From: Amoebophrya sp. A120
Taxonomy: Eukaryota; Sar; Dinophyceae; Syndiniales; Amoebophryaceae
DNA: 64,000 nt
Assembly: GCA_905178155.1 (NCBI GenBank)
Contig: CAJINV010000013.1
Coordinates: 424,344-488,343, forward strand
Reading direction: 5' to 3'
Made by a program: the position numbers and the translations under genes. How positions within the stretch are numbered: the first letter of the stretch is position 1; each line of letters begins with the position of its first letter. This document shows positions 32,267-45,100 of the stretch, in pieces. The notes under the pieces were generated by a model. It saw nothing but the letters and a program-made list of their open reading frames with translations. It did no database searches and was not told the DNA's origin.

Positions 32267-35200
32267 ATGGCTTCGCAGCTTGCAAATGCGATACCGTTAC
32301 AAAGTTTAGATGCCACGGTTTACGTGTACGGCCGTCGCGTCGAACTTACCACTAGTGGCGAAGTCGGCTCATTCACAAACTGGGGGGACGGAGAGGCATG
32401 GGATTGGGTGACAGAACCGCCCGCCTGGCCCGCACCTGCTGCTGAAGAGTCTTGTTCATTCGATGGTGGACAGGGGAAACTTCTCGGCGACGGTCAAGAA
32501 GGCCTGCTACACTTACTGAAAACGCAAGCGCTGGATCACAAAGGCCGGCAGAGAGCTCGGCAAATCTTGATTCAGTGCTCACAAGTGATCGTTGACAAGT
32601 TCAGTAAAGGGTTTTCATCTCTTACGGTCGCCGGCAAGGACCTTATCAACGAGAACGGCGTCAAAGTCAAGAGACGTGTTGTCACGAAGAAAGAAAGGAA
32701 ACTTCCACTCGCCCTTGACATTTGCCCACAAAAGAGTGCTGAAGTGGGTGCTGGTTCGCGAGAAATGTTGAATGTGCCTCGTCCAGAAGGTGCTGGAGCT
32801 GCTGCACTAAATGCGGGAGACGGGACTGGTCGTAATGACGCGAAAAATTGCGGCGATGTGCTCGTCTTCGGCGATGTTCACGTATGATATGCAGAAGTTC
32901 GCGGCCTTGATGTTGAAGCTTCTTCTTCACATAAAAGAATATAGACGTCACTTTTTGACTTTGCACTGCGATATCTAAAACGAATAAAGAAAATTGGTTT
33001 ATTGCGACACTGCATAGCGACCAGAATACCTCCACCGAGATTCGCTACAGCCACGGCTTTGAGTCCCCTGGTGCGTGTCAAGGACTGACAGAGCAATATC
33101 GGTTTCCGTGCTAAGTGGCATGTTCCTCCCTGCCGCGCCAAGTATTCTTCTGAGATTGCCCTTGGAACGAACTCTTGCACTTCATATGGGGGCGCGTTCG
33201 ACAACTTGCTACAGCTCCTTGCTAACTTGCCGGTGGAGCACTTCTGGGAAAAAGACAATCCCGACGCGCAGCTGCTCTTTCTTGGCGACTACGGGGATCG
33301 TGCCCCCGTCCTAGGCGACACTTTTTACACGCACCTGCTCATGGCTTACCTTCAGGCGTTCTTCCCGCAGAAAGTGACACTGCTACGCGGGAATCACGAA
33401 GGGGAGTTCTTGTACTCCATCTTCAATCCATTGGAGCAAGAAGAGTTTCTTGCTACCGACGGCGTTGTGAATCACGCCTCAGAGCAGGCTAAAAGAGAAG
33501 CCTTTCTCGTGGCCCTGCAGGACTGGACCATCAATGAATTCTTCCCTTATTTACCGTTGGCTGCTCGAGTGCATGGCAAGGCGCTGGTGGTTCATGCCGG
33601 GATAAGCGCACGCCTCAAAAACGTGAATGAATTGATGGAAGTAGACTTGCGGAAGGGACCCGCATGGCCTTGCATTGAGCAGACAGGAGATCGTTTCGTG
33701 AATCCTGCGATTGCGACGGATGAGCCTCAAGGGACGAGTAACAACGACCAGGAAATAGGACGGGAAACAGGTGCCGAGAATCATCACAATGGTGCTGCGA
33801 GTGACGCGGGCACGGTGGAGCAGCAAGGAAGAGGAAGTGTTTCGTTGAAATCAGAGTTGGTTCGCACCATGGTCTTTCTTATCCGTATGACAGTGGCGGT
33901 CTCCAGTGGCACTTGCTGATTTGTAAACCATGAGTAATGAATAGAGATGAAGAAGGTGATCAAGATTTTGCTTGAATGTTGAAAGAGAATAGAAGATATT
34001 GGTAGTCGCTAGCGCAGTCTCGCGCAGCTGCGCCTGCGAGAATGAACCCAGATGAAGCGCCGACGTATTGTGGTTCTGAGCTACTCATTTGCAAGTGCCG
34101 CGATGTTTTCGTGCGCGCCGGCTTCCAAAAATATGTTGTACAAGCTTTTTTTATGGTGTGTATGGGAAAGCTCGAACGCGAGCCCTAGCTACCTTATGCA
34201 TCTGCATCGTTTTCGAGCAAGGACAGTCTGACAAAGGGATCGAATTTCAAATGGATTTCTGCGCAGGTATGGCGGGACGAGATTCTACTTGCTAATGCTG
34301 CAACTGCGACACCAGCACCACGACCGCCTGAGAGCGATAGTGCTGGGATCAGACCGTCCCAGAGCGGCAACCAGATGAAATGTGAGGAACTGCAAGAGGA
34401 CGACTACAAGAAATGGAAGCTTTACGAGAACATATGGGCCACTTAAGGAGAGTACTTAAGCCTGCGTATGGGTCCACACCGTTACTTGATTTGTCAGTGT
34501 CTGTGTATAAAAGTGACATGACCTGTAAAAGCGTTTGCATAATGTGTCACAGAACAACTGAGCTATTCAGCTCCTTCCCTGAGAGAAGAAACGGAGAAAG
34601 AGTCACAAACTCAGAGAACTGAATAGCAGGCCTTCTGCACTGCGACTTCAACGCCAAAAGAAGCAGACTTGGATCGCTTCACGCATAGCTTTGATTGATG
34701 AAGCATAGGCGTGAGGCATGCGCTACTGCTTTAAGGTTGCACTGCCGATAGGTAAGGTTCGGGGCACAGGTGTGAATCCCTGCGACTCGTTTTGAGTCGA
34801 TTTCGGAGCAAGTGGTGAAGAAGATGGCGCCTCGATTGAGCTTCTATACGCGGATCCAGACCCGACGCATCGCGGCTACCCCCATCGCTCCCCACACGTA
34901 TTCACAGAGGCTGTCACGAAAAAGTTTCTGGAGGAGAACGATCTAGAGCTGATCATTCGCGGACACGACCCTGCAGATCGTCGTATCGGCAGGGATCAAG
35001 ATTACGTTGAATTCCGCATGGAGAGTTTTGCCGGAGAGCACGACTTTCGATGTACGAAATGTAAGCGCGACAAACGTCTATATCTTGACTGGTCCTCCTG
35101 CATGTATGAGTTGGAATTGTCATGTAAGTAACGTAGCTGCATGACGCCACCGATACTGATAACATTAATGCTGTAGCATTTATAGATGTAGGGGTGGGGC

Positions 35201-36171
35201 ATGGGGAAAATAGTGTGTGGGATTGAGAAGCGCTCATAGAAGATTTGCGGTTCGTTCATATGGATCTGCCATTGCCGTGCCCGTAGCCATACCCTGGATC
35301 TTCGTGCTGCCTAAGCTACATCTATGCATCTTCTCCTTCAGCACGGCAGAGTCGCCCTTGTTCTGATGTTTTTGAGGCGAAGACCACGCTGTCGAATGGC
35401 ACCGATCTTGCAAACGACGTCTCGCGAATTTGCTGTGTTTTTCCATACGTACCGAGCTGCGTTCGTCCGGCGTCATGTTTGTCTTTTCCTCCTTACGAAA
35501 GTAAGAAACACTCACAGCTGCATGCTGGCCTCCGGGTTTCCTTTCTGTCGATTAGAGCAAGGTTTTGTCGAGCACCATTCAACACATGAATGTTATGCAT
35601 GTACGCTATTCTACTTGCATTCGCTTGTGTGTGCCTTGAAAAGTGTTCACTTTCATCCATAGTTTTTGGCATGGCAAATGCTTTGTTTGCTGTAACACGA
35701 ACGCATCATGTGCCGAGGCAACTGCGACGTGATCGGCAGCGTTGCCGTTTCTGGCTACACGCATAGGATGCTTTGGCTGAATTTTTCAGGGCAACGACAA
35801 TTCTAGGGAGTAATGTCGAACTGAACAAAAAATGATGAGTCAAAGCTAAAAGTGGTAGTTGTCCGTTGAATTGCAAGTCGGCTTTCATCCGAAAAGGTGA
35901 GTAGCAGTATCACATCTTATCGCAAGGACTTTGCATAAACAGGAAGCCGAAACCATTCTAGAGGCCAGTATTGCATGCTTTCTGTGTATATGTTGCGGGT
36001 TACGCCGGTCGAACCGCGAATCGGGGCAGCTTCGTCAGTTTGAAACGGGGTGAGATGAATTCAGAGCACGCAGGTCATGATATTGAACTGAACATAGAGA
36101 CTCATAGGCCTGTTATTGCCACGTCAGACGCAAAGCAGCAGAGAGAGAGACGTCCATCTTTTTCTGTATGA
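32267..36171 (+). CDS. PPP-type Ser/Thr phosphatase-like, copy 2 of tandem array
   Basis: Exon 1 is 32267-32881 (start MASQLANAIPLQSL, then TVYVYGRRVE) and exon 2 is 33188 to about 33870. Later exons lie near 34266-34445 (AQVWRDEILLANAAT) and 34800-35060 (IELLYADPDPTHRGY to LELIIRGHDPADRR), and a last one ends at 36171 (NRGSFVSLKRGEMN). All five catalytic motifs are retained: GDVH|GG, LGDYGDRAP, LRGNHE, HAGIS and IIRGHD. This makes it the best candidate for an active member. The N-terminal helical domain (GLLHLLKTQALDHKGRQRAR) matches copy 1 closely. The intermediate splice sites are not all resolved, and the long exon 2 tail (GTSNNDQEIGRETGAENHHN) is low-complexity. The substrate is unknown. 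Confidence 0.68.
32882..33187 (+). other. intron splitting the first catalytic motif, copy 2 (GT...AT ends)
   Basis: The coding frame requires CAC|GTATGATATG at the start and CACTTCATAT|GGGGGC at the end, to give GDVHGGAFDNLL. The position is identical to that in copies 1 and 3. The 3' end lacks AG. Confidence 0.6.
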
Positions 36172-36745
36172 AAATATGCACTGGATGTCCGACCCTTGTG
36201 AAACGGAATTGTGTCCATACATCCGAGCACAAACGACCAATGTAGACTGATCAGAAAACACAACTGCCGTTCGGGGTACTTACTTTTAGTGTAGCCCCGG
36301 GCAATTTTAGTGTCCGCGCAAACCGGTGTCCCATGCCATTTTTTTTTACGGTGGAGGTGATCTTCACATCTCGATAGTGGAGTGGGTTTGTATGAAGACT
36401 GTGCGTGGCGTGACAGGTAAGAGTCTCTTGCTTTCTACTTGATGCCGACCATCAGCATCTCCTACGAGAGCGGGCTTCCATATGATTACGGAAAGGAACA
36501 GCATGTGTTGGGCACGTCTAACTGTAGCTCATTCAGTAATTCTTGTTTTACAAATAGCGTTTCGCGCACACCGTATTGAGAGTCTAGATTACGGAGGTAA
36601 ATGTTGATTGGGGATCAGAAAAGGATGTTGATGCATTTTTCGCCCTCTGCGGAACCTGACGGACTTGGAGAAACTCATTGAGGTTGGACTGCCCATCACT
36701 TGCATTGTTTTCAACTACCATAGTGCAGTCGCTCTGGCCGACGAA

Positions 36746-38932
36746 ATGAGATACCAGGCTGCTTTAGCCGCGCCGCTCAAGTATTTACAGGCGGAAGTTT
36801 ACGTTTTCGGTCGGATTCTGGACATGGGCGCCGAGCGCCGACTTGAAGGCGATGGCGTCGAATGGCAATGGAAGAAAGACGAAAATAAAGCTCTCGGAGA
36901 CTGTTCATTTTACACCGGATTGCTTGGCCGCGGCAGCGTCGCGCAAGAATCGGCAGGTACAGAGCCGGTCCCAGGACTGCTCGCTCTCCTCCAAACGAGA
37001 TCCCTAAGTTATGCCGACCGCCAAACGGCGCGGAAAATCTTGTTCCAGTGCGCACACGAAATCCAGGACCACTTTGCGAGAAGCTTTGTGGGACTCAGTG
37101 TTCAGTACGGGAGTACGCAAAGCGGAGGCGAAGTGAGCCATTTTCGTCCAAAGGAGGTCGCGAAAACCGATCGCGTAGTGTCAAAGTCGCACAATGCCGT
37201 TAGTTCGAAAGTAGCTGTCGACATCTGCAAGCAGGAGCCGAAGCTGCTAGATACCACGAAACGCAATGATTTGGAAAATTGTGGGGAAGTGTTGGTGTTT
37301 GGTGATGTTCACCTATGAAGTGCAAGATTTCGCAGTTTTCTTCCGTATACGATCTTTAGTTGTGTTTCGGTGACGAAATGTACTGCCACTTCTACTTATT
37401 TAACGATCTCCGGCCAAAATTGTGGGGTTTTACTACATCATGTAGAAGAGCAAACAGCTCCCAATGATTTAGGATAAATCCGACCCGACTCTTTCTCTTC
37501 CGCTTGTATTATAAGAGTTATGCTGAAAAGAAGTGACATCCGCCTTCTGTCGTAGACATACTTAGATGCAGATCCAGCACCCAACGAGTAGAATTGCAAA
37601 GTTGACGCACTTCATACACGGGCACTTTTGACAACTTGCTCCAACTCCTTGCCAATTTGCCCTTCACAAGCCAAAACCACGGAACGTTCTGGCATGAGAA
37701 GAACCCAGGCGCCCAGCTTCTCTTCATGGGTAATTACGGCGATCATGCGCCAATTGAAGACGACATCATTTATACGCACCTTCTCATGGCTTACCTCCAG
37801 GCCTACTTCCCGCAGAAAGTGACGCTGCTGCGTGGGAGACACGAGAGAAAGCGTCTGTATGATGAAGTCGCACCACAGGAACTCCGAAATGCTCCAGATT
37901 TTCCTGCTGGCCTTGGCGTTCAGCTTCCGGGGCCTGCATCCTCTGGGCAAGAGGTTCAAGACACAAAGCGCTTTCTTCTGGATCTTCATCAGTGGACTGT
38001 GTTTGAATTCTTTCCCCATTTGCCGCTGGCTGCTCGGGTCCATGACAAGGCCTTGGTGGTTGATTCCGGGATTAGCGGCATTTCGGGACTGATGGAGGTG
38101 GTCGCCGGTCCAATTCAAAACGCCAATTTCATGAACGTGCTTGCGTACCAGGTTGCTATCACGAAGATGCCTGCTCTAGCTAATGTAGACACGTTGATTG
38201 ATAGTATGTGGGGGAAACTTGAAGGCCAGCAAAAGCCTTCTTCTTCGATCGATCCGAGTAGTATCGGTTTGGAACTTGTCATCCGCGGACGCGAGCAGGA
38301 AACGGAGAACGAAAGTAGTGCTCCCGCCGAAGCTTTCTCACCGTTCCGCATGTTGAACTTACCTCATGTGCAGGCAGTTACGGAACACAAAAACGGCATC
38401 AATGTCTCCAATACTGCAAATTTTCTGCAGCTGTACCCATGTCGTCGCAAATATTCTCCTCAAGCTGGAGAGAAAACGACTTTCCATCTTTCTTTCTCAG
38501 TCATGTCTTACCTTTTTGAGAAAAATACTACTTACAGAAGCACGATGCATTGCGCTGTTTTTTTTTCCATAGGTTACCAGCAGACGAGCCGCGTCATGTC
38601 TTTGTCCTCGTGTCTATGGCTGGAAACAGAAGGCGACATTGGCTTGGGAAACTTCTGGCTTCGAAAGCTCTACATAGCAATTTCCATCATCTGCGCGGGT
38701 CAATAAAATGTTTACTGATCTGTATCTAGATCTACTTCATTGCTTAAACAGCAGGGGAAGCTTACCGGCCAAAGTTGAACCTATTTCCGTTTCATAACAC
38801 CCTTTCTACGCAAGTGAGCAGGAAAACTCTGGCGGCTTTGTGAGCTTGAAACGTCGTGTTTCGCATGGTGAGGCCACGCCAGGTGAAGAGCAGCTTGGGT
38901 CTATCAAATTGAAACAACACGGAGACAGCTGA
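36746..38932 (+). CDS. degenerate PPP phosphatase (probable pseudophosphatase), copy 3
   Basis: The start ATG 36746 aligns with that of copy 2 (MRYQAALAAPLKYL then EVYVFGR). Exons are 36746-37312, 37618 to about 38380, and a last block 38822-38932 (ENSGGFVSLKRR). The N-terminal domain and GDVH are kept, but the other motifs are changed: GDYGDRAP is GNYGDHAP (37729-37752), RGNHE is RGRHE (37831-37845), HAGIS is DSGIS (38062), and RGH is RGR (38284-38292). Each hits a metal or phosphate ligand of the PPP fold, so catalysis is unlikely. The reading frame is nevertheless open over more than 300 codons in exon 2, which argues for selection on a non-catalytic role, or for recent decay. The region between RGR and the last exon is not resolved. 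Confidence 0.65.
37313..37617 (+). other. intron splitting the first catalytic motif, copy 3 (CT...AC ends)
   Basis: The frame requires CAC|CTATGAAGTGC at the start and GCACTTCATAC|ACGGGC at the end, to give GDVHTGTFDNLL. The two ends are inverted repeats (TATGAAGTGC / GCACTTCATA). On the minus strand the same DNA would read GTATGAAGTGC...GCACTTCATAG, i.e. canonical GT-AG. Confidence 0.65.
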
Positions 38933-39639
38933 AGGACCGCTAGGAATTGGACAGAAGTTCTGGCAATAAAGTTTATTGACAGAACTTCTTGTTTCATACA
39001 ACAAATACAAAACTGCATCCCTTGAGTTTAAAACTCAGTGGATGCGGCACGATAAGTAAGCATGTTGAAACGTAATCCTGCTCTCCGAGGAGTTGTTCTG
39101 AACTAATAGTTTCTTTAGACTTTAACTCGTGTCTTCTAAAATGAAGTACTACATCTTATTTGACGAGAATGTCATGCGCGGTGGTGCAGTTTCCCGTTTT
39201 CGATTTGATAGAACCTGGCGCTATCGGGAAGAAGGAAAAAATTGGTATCTTCTATGAAAGCGGCGTTCCTCGTCTCTAGGGAAAGGAAAACCCTTCTTGC
39301 TGCGACATGTCATTCTACTTGTTAACAGGCCCGGTGCATGCGAATTCCTTGCGGCTTCGCTTTCAGTACATTTACGACGTGCTTTGCAATCGAGTTTCTA
39401 TGTCGCTTTCTGCTGCAAGCCCTCCAGTTTGACATAGTGGTTGACTCGTAATGCGCAGGCACGAGGAGAAGCAAATGCAAATGCAGTTGCAGAGGTCCTG
39501 AACATTCGGTCTCCCTTTCTTGTTTCGCGTCTGTTAATTCAAATCAGTTCATTGCGGAAGGTATCTTGAGTTCGATCAGTCGTCGGACAAGTAGATATGT
39601 AAGAATTGTCTCTCATTTGCGGTTTTCATCCCAATAGCG
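38933..39639. other. spacer between phosphatase copies 3 and 4
   Basis: No supported coding frame. The last 40 bases before 39640 resemble the sequence before the N-terminal exon of copy 3 (a pyrimidine-rich run ending ATAG), suggesting a shared intron acceptor. Confidence 0.45.
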
Positions 39640-40389
39640 ACAGCGCTTCGGCCGACGAAGTTCGTCACCAGGTCTCTCTAGCTGTGCCACCTGCTACGCT
39701 CAGCGCAAACGTGTACGTTTTTGGTCGGGAAGTGGAGGTTTTGCAGCCATCGCCCTCGGACGAAAGCACGACCCGCCCTCAACTTGGAAAGTTCAAACAA
39801 GACAGCGATGGCAAAGCATGGCAGTGGGAGGCAGACGAGCCAGCGCAGTTAGAGGAATATACTGCGAGCGAAGCCTTCGATGCACCAAAACGGAGTCAGC
39901 AGCAAGTACTAGTCCAGCGTGTTCCAGCATCACGGTAAGAAGAGACTCTTCGAAATCTACGATCATTGTTCAATGCAATCACTACTACGACACGCTAGAT
40001 ATGTGCATCATCTTTCACAGCTAAGCTGTACCTTCTGGAAATTTGACATGAAGCGGTTGAGTGGTTTTGCGACATCTGCAGTCTCTGTATGTACAAAATA
40101 GAATACTATGTTTACGATGAAGTGGATTTTGACATTTACTTTTTATCACAGGGGGGACGGTGCCGGGCCCCAGAAGTTCAAAAGAGATGGACCAACATCG
40201 GCCGACAGCGGTTCTGCAAGACAGGGCTATGTGACGGCTGATGATTCTCCGATAATAGCTTTGAGCACCTCATCCTTCACGGAATCGAGTCCCACAGGAG
40301 CTTCTAAGCCGGCACACCAAGAACCTCCCGCTTTCAACAAATCCCGTGCACCATCAAGTTCGATCTCGCGGTCCTTTCTGCGACCGTAG
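39640..40389 (+). pseudogene. truncated phosphatase relic, copy 4
   Basis: The first exon (about 39640-39934) encodes SADEVRHQVSLAVPPATL then NVYVFGREVEVL and KAWQWEADEPAQ, matching the N-terminus of copy 3 (VYVFGR, WQWKKDE). The codon that aligns with the ATG of copies 2 and 3 is GTT. A GT-AG intron (39935-40151) then joins in phase to a 78-codon Ser/Pro-rich exon ending at 40389. No helical N-terminal domain, GDVH or catalytic motif follows. It is either a dead 5' fragment or a short orphan protein. Confidence 0.6.
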
Positions 40390-42194
40390 ATGAGTCATTC
40401 ATTCTCGTAGTACAGGCTTCGGCGGCGCCGCGGATGCGGTGCGCACGGAGGCGTATACCCGGTGTTGTTGATCGAGTACTTTTATTCATCTGAAGACGGA
40501 CCTCAAATTTTACGTTCAGTTCCAACCCAGCATTGAAAGTATGGTACAGGTTTTCAAAAGCAAAATGCACTATGCACAAGGGTATTTTCACGTGACAAGT
40601 TGAGACTAGACTTTGATTTTTGATGAGCTCTCCCCGGAGCAGTTTGTTTCTTTTTGCATTTTTTTTTCTTTCTTTTTCATAATTGCAATTATAAGCGTTT
40701 CTGTCTCTTTTTTTCTATCATTTTTATTGCGTCAGACCCTACTTCTCGATTACATTTTCGATGATATCTTCGAGTGACAAAAACGGAAACACAAATCAGG
40801 TTTCGACCGTGGACAGCACTTTCTGCTTGAGGCGCCTCGTACTTCAATTATAGCTGCATTTCGCAACTTTTTCGCTTTTTTTTTTCGCGTCACGTGACCC
40901 ACCAGTGAGTGCTCAGGAATTCAGCAGCATCAGATGGGCTCTGAAAATTACGAAGATAACTAAGATTTTTAGTACAGTTACGAGTTAGAAGAACTACAAC
41001 AACGCGATGTGGTCTACAGCGTCTCGTAGACACCAGAGTTGCACCTGTGCTAGGGAGGACGTGTTGTGGAAAGAGGGTCTGCGCAACAGTTTTGAACGAA
41101 GAACTTTTTCTAATCCCGCAAGTATGTTTTTTTTTCTGCTCACAAAAATAAAACTTTTTCCTTTTGTTTCCACGTGTATCTGAACGCATAAGAAGTATTC
41201 TTTGAATGATTTGTCTTTACTTTTTACAGCATAAATGAGGTCGTTAAAACATAAGAGTTGTTGTGTATGATTGCATTATGAAAGAGCATCAATATTCTGG
41301 TAGCTCTTCTGCCGGATCGCGCGTTTGGTTTTTCACTGTTTTCCGCGTGTTCATCAACCGTTGATGTGGATTGCGTGTCGCCCTGGAAACAATATTATCG
41401 TTGTGCCCATCTCCTGGCTCCTGTTGTCATCATCGCTCTTCACCGTGATGGCTTTGCCAAACTTTATTTATTTTCCCGGCCAAATTATGAAATGCAAATG
41501 TGGTCTCGTTGTCGTTTCTTTGATGTAGAGCTGTCGCGGTGCAGCTGGCAATAGATGTAGAGGTGGAGGGCACATAAATGCGAGGTCTTTGCTCATCTTC
41601 ATCTGCGTGTGAATGCTTGTCGCGTCTCGTCTGCTGTTGGTCGGTGCTTTCGTCTTTCTCGTGCTGTGCAAAGCCGCTTCTCGGTCCTGAATTAGAAATG
41701 ATCTGTGATGTTCTGGGTCCTCTGTTGCTTTTCGTTGTGTCGATTCTGCCCCAAATTTCAAGCAGCTTACCGACAGGCGCACATGAACGTGCTTCGTGAG
41801 AAGGGAAACGGATACAGGATCATCACGAGCACGTAACAAAAAATCGCATTTCAGAAAGATGATGGATCTCGAGATAAGATGAAGAGGCAAAAAATGCACA
41901 GATATTGCAAGCTATGCTTCCGCTACCGCTCGCCTTGATGCGAAAGAAACAAAAATGTAGACGCACCTTCAAAGTAGTCAAATTCGCTGCATGTGTAAAG
42001 TGGCGACGAGCGAAGGAGCCGTTCCACCTCTTAGAAAAGTTTCACAAGTTGAATGAGCGCCCCCGCATTTGATTCCTTCTGAAGCAGGAGCACAGGTGCT
42101 AGCGACCATAGAAAGTAAGTAAGGAAGTAGTCGTCCTAGTAGTCGGAATCTCTCCCCCAGATCGCATTCGCATCCCCGTCCGTACATATCCACC
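40390..42194. other. intergenic region, no supported gene
   Basis: AT-rich with T-runs; the short open frames on both strands (for example 41468-41899 minus) lack support. The following gene's ATG at 42195 is preceded by a CCACC context. Confidence 0.5.
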
Positions 42195-45100
42195 ATGTTT
42201 CTCTGTCCCCTGAATCGCCGACTGCTGTTTCTCCGGGACTCCAAGGCCGACGCTCCTACCTCGATTGGGAACTCAAGCACAGCTTGTTCCGACTCCAGCC
42301 CGGCGCTCCCGAAATGGCTATTCCGTGGTCTGCCGGTGGTTGTTGTGGCGGATTTGATCAGGAGAGCGGTGGAACAAGCGTTTAGCGATTTTCAAGACGA
42401 TCTGGTTCTAAAGCAATCCACAGCTCACGGTGAAAGTCGGATCCCGCATGCAGGAACTACTACAGGAGCACCCGGTGTGCATCAAGAAGCACCAGAGGCG
42501 AAACAGGAAGCATTTCTCACGTTAATCGCCCATTTGATCGAGATTGAGGAACTCTTGGTACAGCTTTCCTCAAGATCTAGTGGGGTAGAAAGCAAGACTG
42601 CAGGAGCAGGTCAGGTTGTCCAGAGCGGCCTAGCCAGTGGGAAGCAAGCAGCTTTGTCATGCAAAAACGCGAACGAACCCTCGTCGAGAGAAAAGCTTCA
42701 GTCGCCCGCCGGAGTTGTCGAGGACAAAGTGCCTGCACCTGCTCACACTACAACGGGCCTTCTGCGCGATATCGTTTTGAATTTGAAAAACGAGGACAAG
42801 CACGGCGAAGAAAATAAAGCAGGAAAGGACGCCGACAAGCAGTTCTCTTTACTTCCCGACCTGATCCAATTCCTTTTGTTGCCGCAGGGGCTGAACTTGA
42901 GAAATCTGGTTCTCCACGGCTTTGTTGGGATCGACGAGGTTTGTGCGCAAAATGTCTTTTCTAGCTCGCTGGGAGAAGATGATGATAAAGCCCCTGCGAC
43001 GGCAGATGGAGGTCGAAACACGACTGAGGCGGAGGACGACCTGGAGAGGGAGCTAGTCAAGCTGTTTCGTGAGCACATCCGCGAGCAAGTTTTTGAAGAC
43101 AAAGGTAGTGCGGACCGCATTTTGCGCTCCAGTTCCGATTGCAGTGTCGCGCGAGGGAAAGCAAAAGATGGCCCTCTCGCCGTTTGGCCTTTTGTGATGG
43201 AGGTGTGTGTCTGTTGCCTGCGACAGAGGCGGGATGTGGACGCTGCTGAAGTCAACAAAACTCAGAACGATGGAGGCCTTGCGCTTGCAAGCTCTGCCGG
43301 ATCGACTCCAGATAGATTAACTGAGGGGGCCGCTGCAGAGGATCACCAGGACAAAAATCCACTAGCGTCTTCGCAAAATCTGCGCTTACAGGATCAGCCG
43401 ATCTCTATCCCGGTCCAAGTGTGTGACGAGGTGCGTGCGGCTGTGTTGGAAATGAAGAGCAGCGAGATTCAGTTCCGGGATGCAGGACTTGCAAATTCGA
43501 AGCAGCAGCATCGCGGTATGGAGGTGCGTCTCCTGTGGACAATTTTGACGGAGATTTTCGAGCTTGAGCAGGGCCATCGACGGCAAAAGCCAATTTGTCA
43601 AGACGCTCAAGACGACAGCGTCGCCAGAAGGCTCACTTACTTCCGCAAGCGCGCGGCTTGGTTGCTTCTGCTGCTAATGGAAAATCAGTTGCGATTGGAG
43701 TATGTGGAACGAAATTTTATCTGTGCTACGAAAGACAAAGAACTATCCGACGGAGACACGACGCAGGAATCTATGTCACAGACTAACATAATTAACGCGT
43801 TCGGAGATCATAAATGTCCCGTGCTCCAGGCTGAGTGCGATTGGTCCCTCGCTCGCCATGGAGACTATTACGCGACCGTAGACGGTTTTGGGCAGCGCTT
43901 CATTCACCCGGTCGTGTTAGATGCAAAGGTTAGAGTCGGAAAGTTGGTGCTTGGAAACGAAAAAGCAGCGGGTCCGATTCTTGGAAAGGAAGGCGATGCT
44001 GGTACTATTTTGGAGCAAGGATTAAACGAAACGCGTCAACAGGAAATAAGCGAAAATCAGCTCACCCACAGCCATTTATCCACATCCTGTGTGCAACTGC
44101 TCCAGGACCTGTTTCTCCAAGACAAGGGACCGAACCTACGCGCGCAGCTGTTTCACCACGGATCATCGGAGCTGGGGCGATGCGATGGGCAGAATTCATT
44201 TAGCGGCGCTGGCGACCTGCGCTGGAGCGTGGACATTCTTCTGATCCTGTTTCTCTATTTGAATCCTGGATTGGTGGAACGAACTACGGCTTCATCTGCT
44301 GAAGCCAGTACTAACGGTTCGCATAATGGAAAAGCATCACCTCCACGGCAATGTTTGCCTCTGGCAACTGAGTTTGTGGAAACGTATCGATCGAAATTTC
44401 ATCCGGTAGCGCTATTTTGCCACGAGATGGGTAGCTGTGCGGATTTGGGACGCGAGCTACAAGCCTTGCACAATGTTTGTACGGGTTGTGATGACGCGCG
44501 AGATGGAAAAGAAATTATTGCAGACCAGACAGGGAACGACAAGGGCCTAGTCCAGACCGAGCTTGGGCCAGGTGAAGTTGACCCGAATCATGATGCACCG
44601 GCGCCGGCAGATAGTCCAATCGATGCGAATTCCGTTTTCCACAAAATCTACAGCTTGTTGCACGCTGAGGAGACTGCATCCGCGAGTAGGCCGGGAGAGG
44701 GGCTAGCACGGTTGCTAAATAAAGCGAACAGCCCAGTGCTTTTTCCCTCGTTCGAAGCACTAGCCGAGTTTGCCCGTAAGATTCGCAGTTTTGTTTTCGA
44801 CGAAGAGGGCTGCAAGCGAAGGTATCTTCAGCTGCTCTCTTCCTCCAATACAGCTGCAACAAGCGCGGGGGCTGCCGCAGCAGACAGCAGCCTTGAAGAG
44901 CAAAGCAAAACAAGGATACGCTCGGGCCACCCTTTCAGTGTTTCCGCTAAACCGTCTGCTTCTACATCGCGAGAAATAAGAGCACTTCTACCCCCACCCG
45001 TCCTGTTCCCCACTCTTGGCACCAAAATTCTCGCGGAAATGAAGCAGCAGATCTTGGAACCGTTGCTCGGCAAACTGCGCCATCTTGGAGAACTGGTCCG

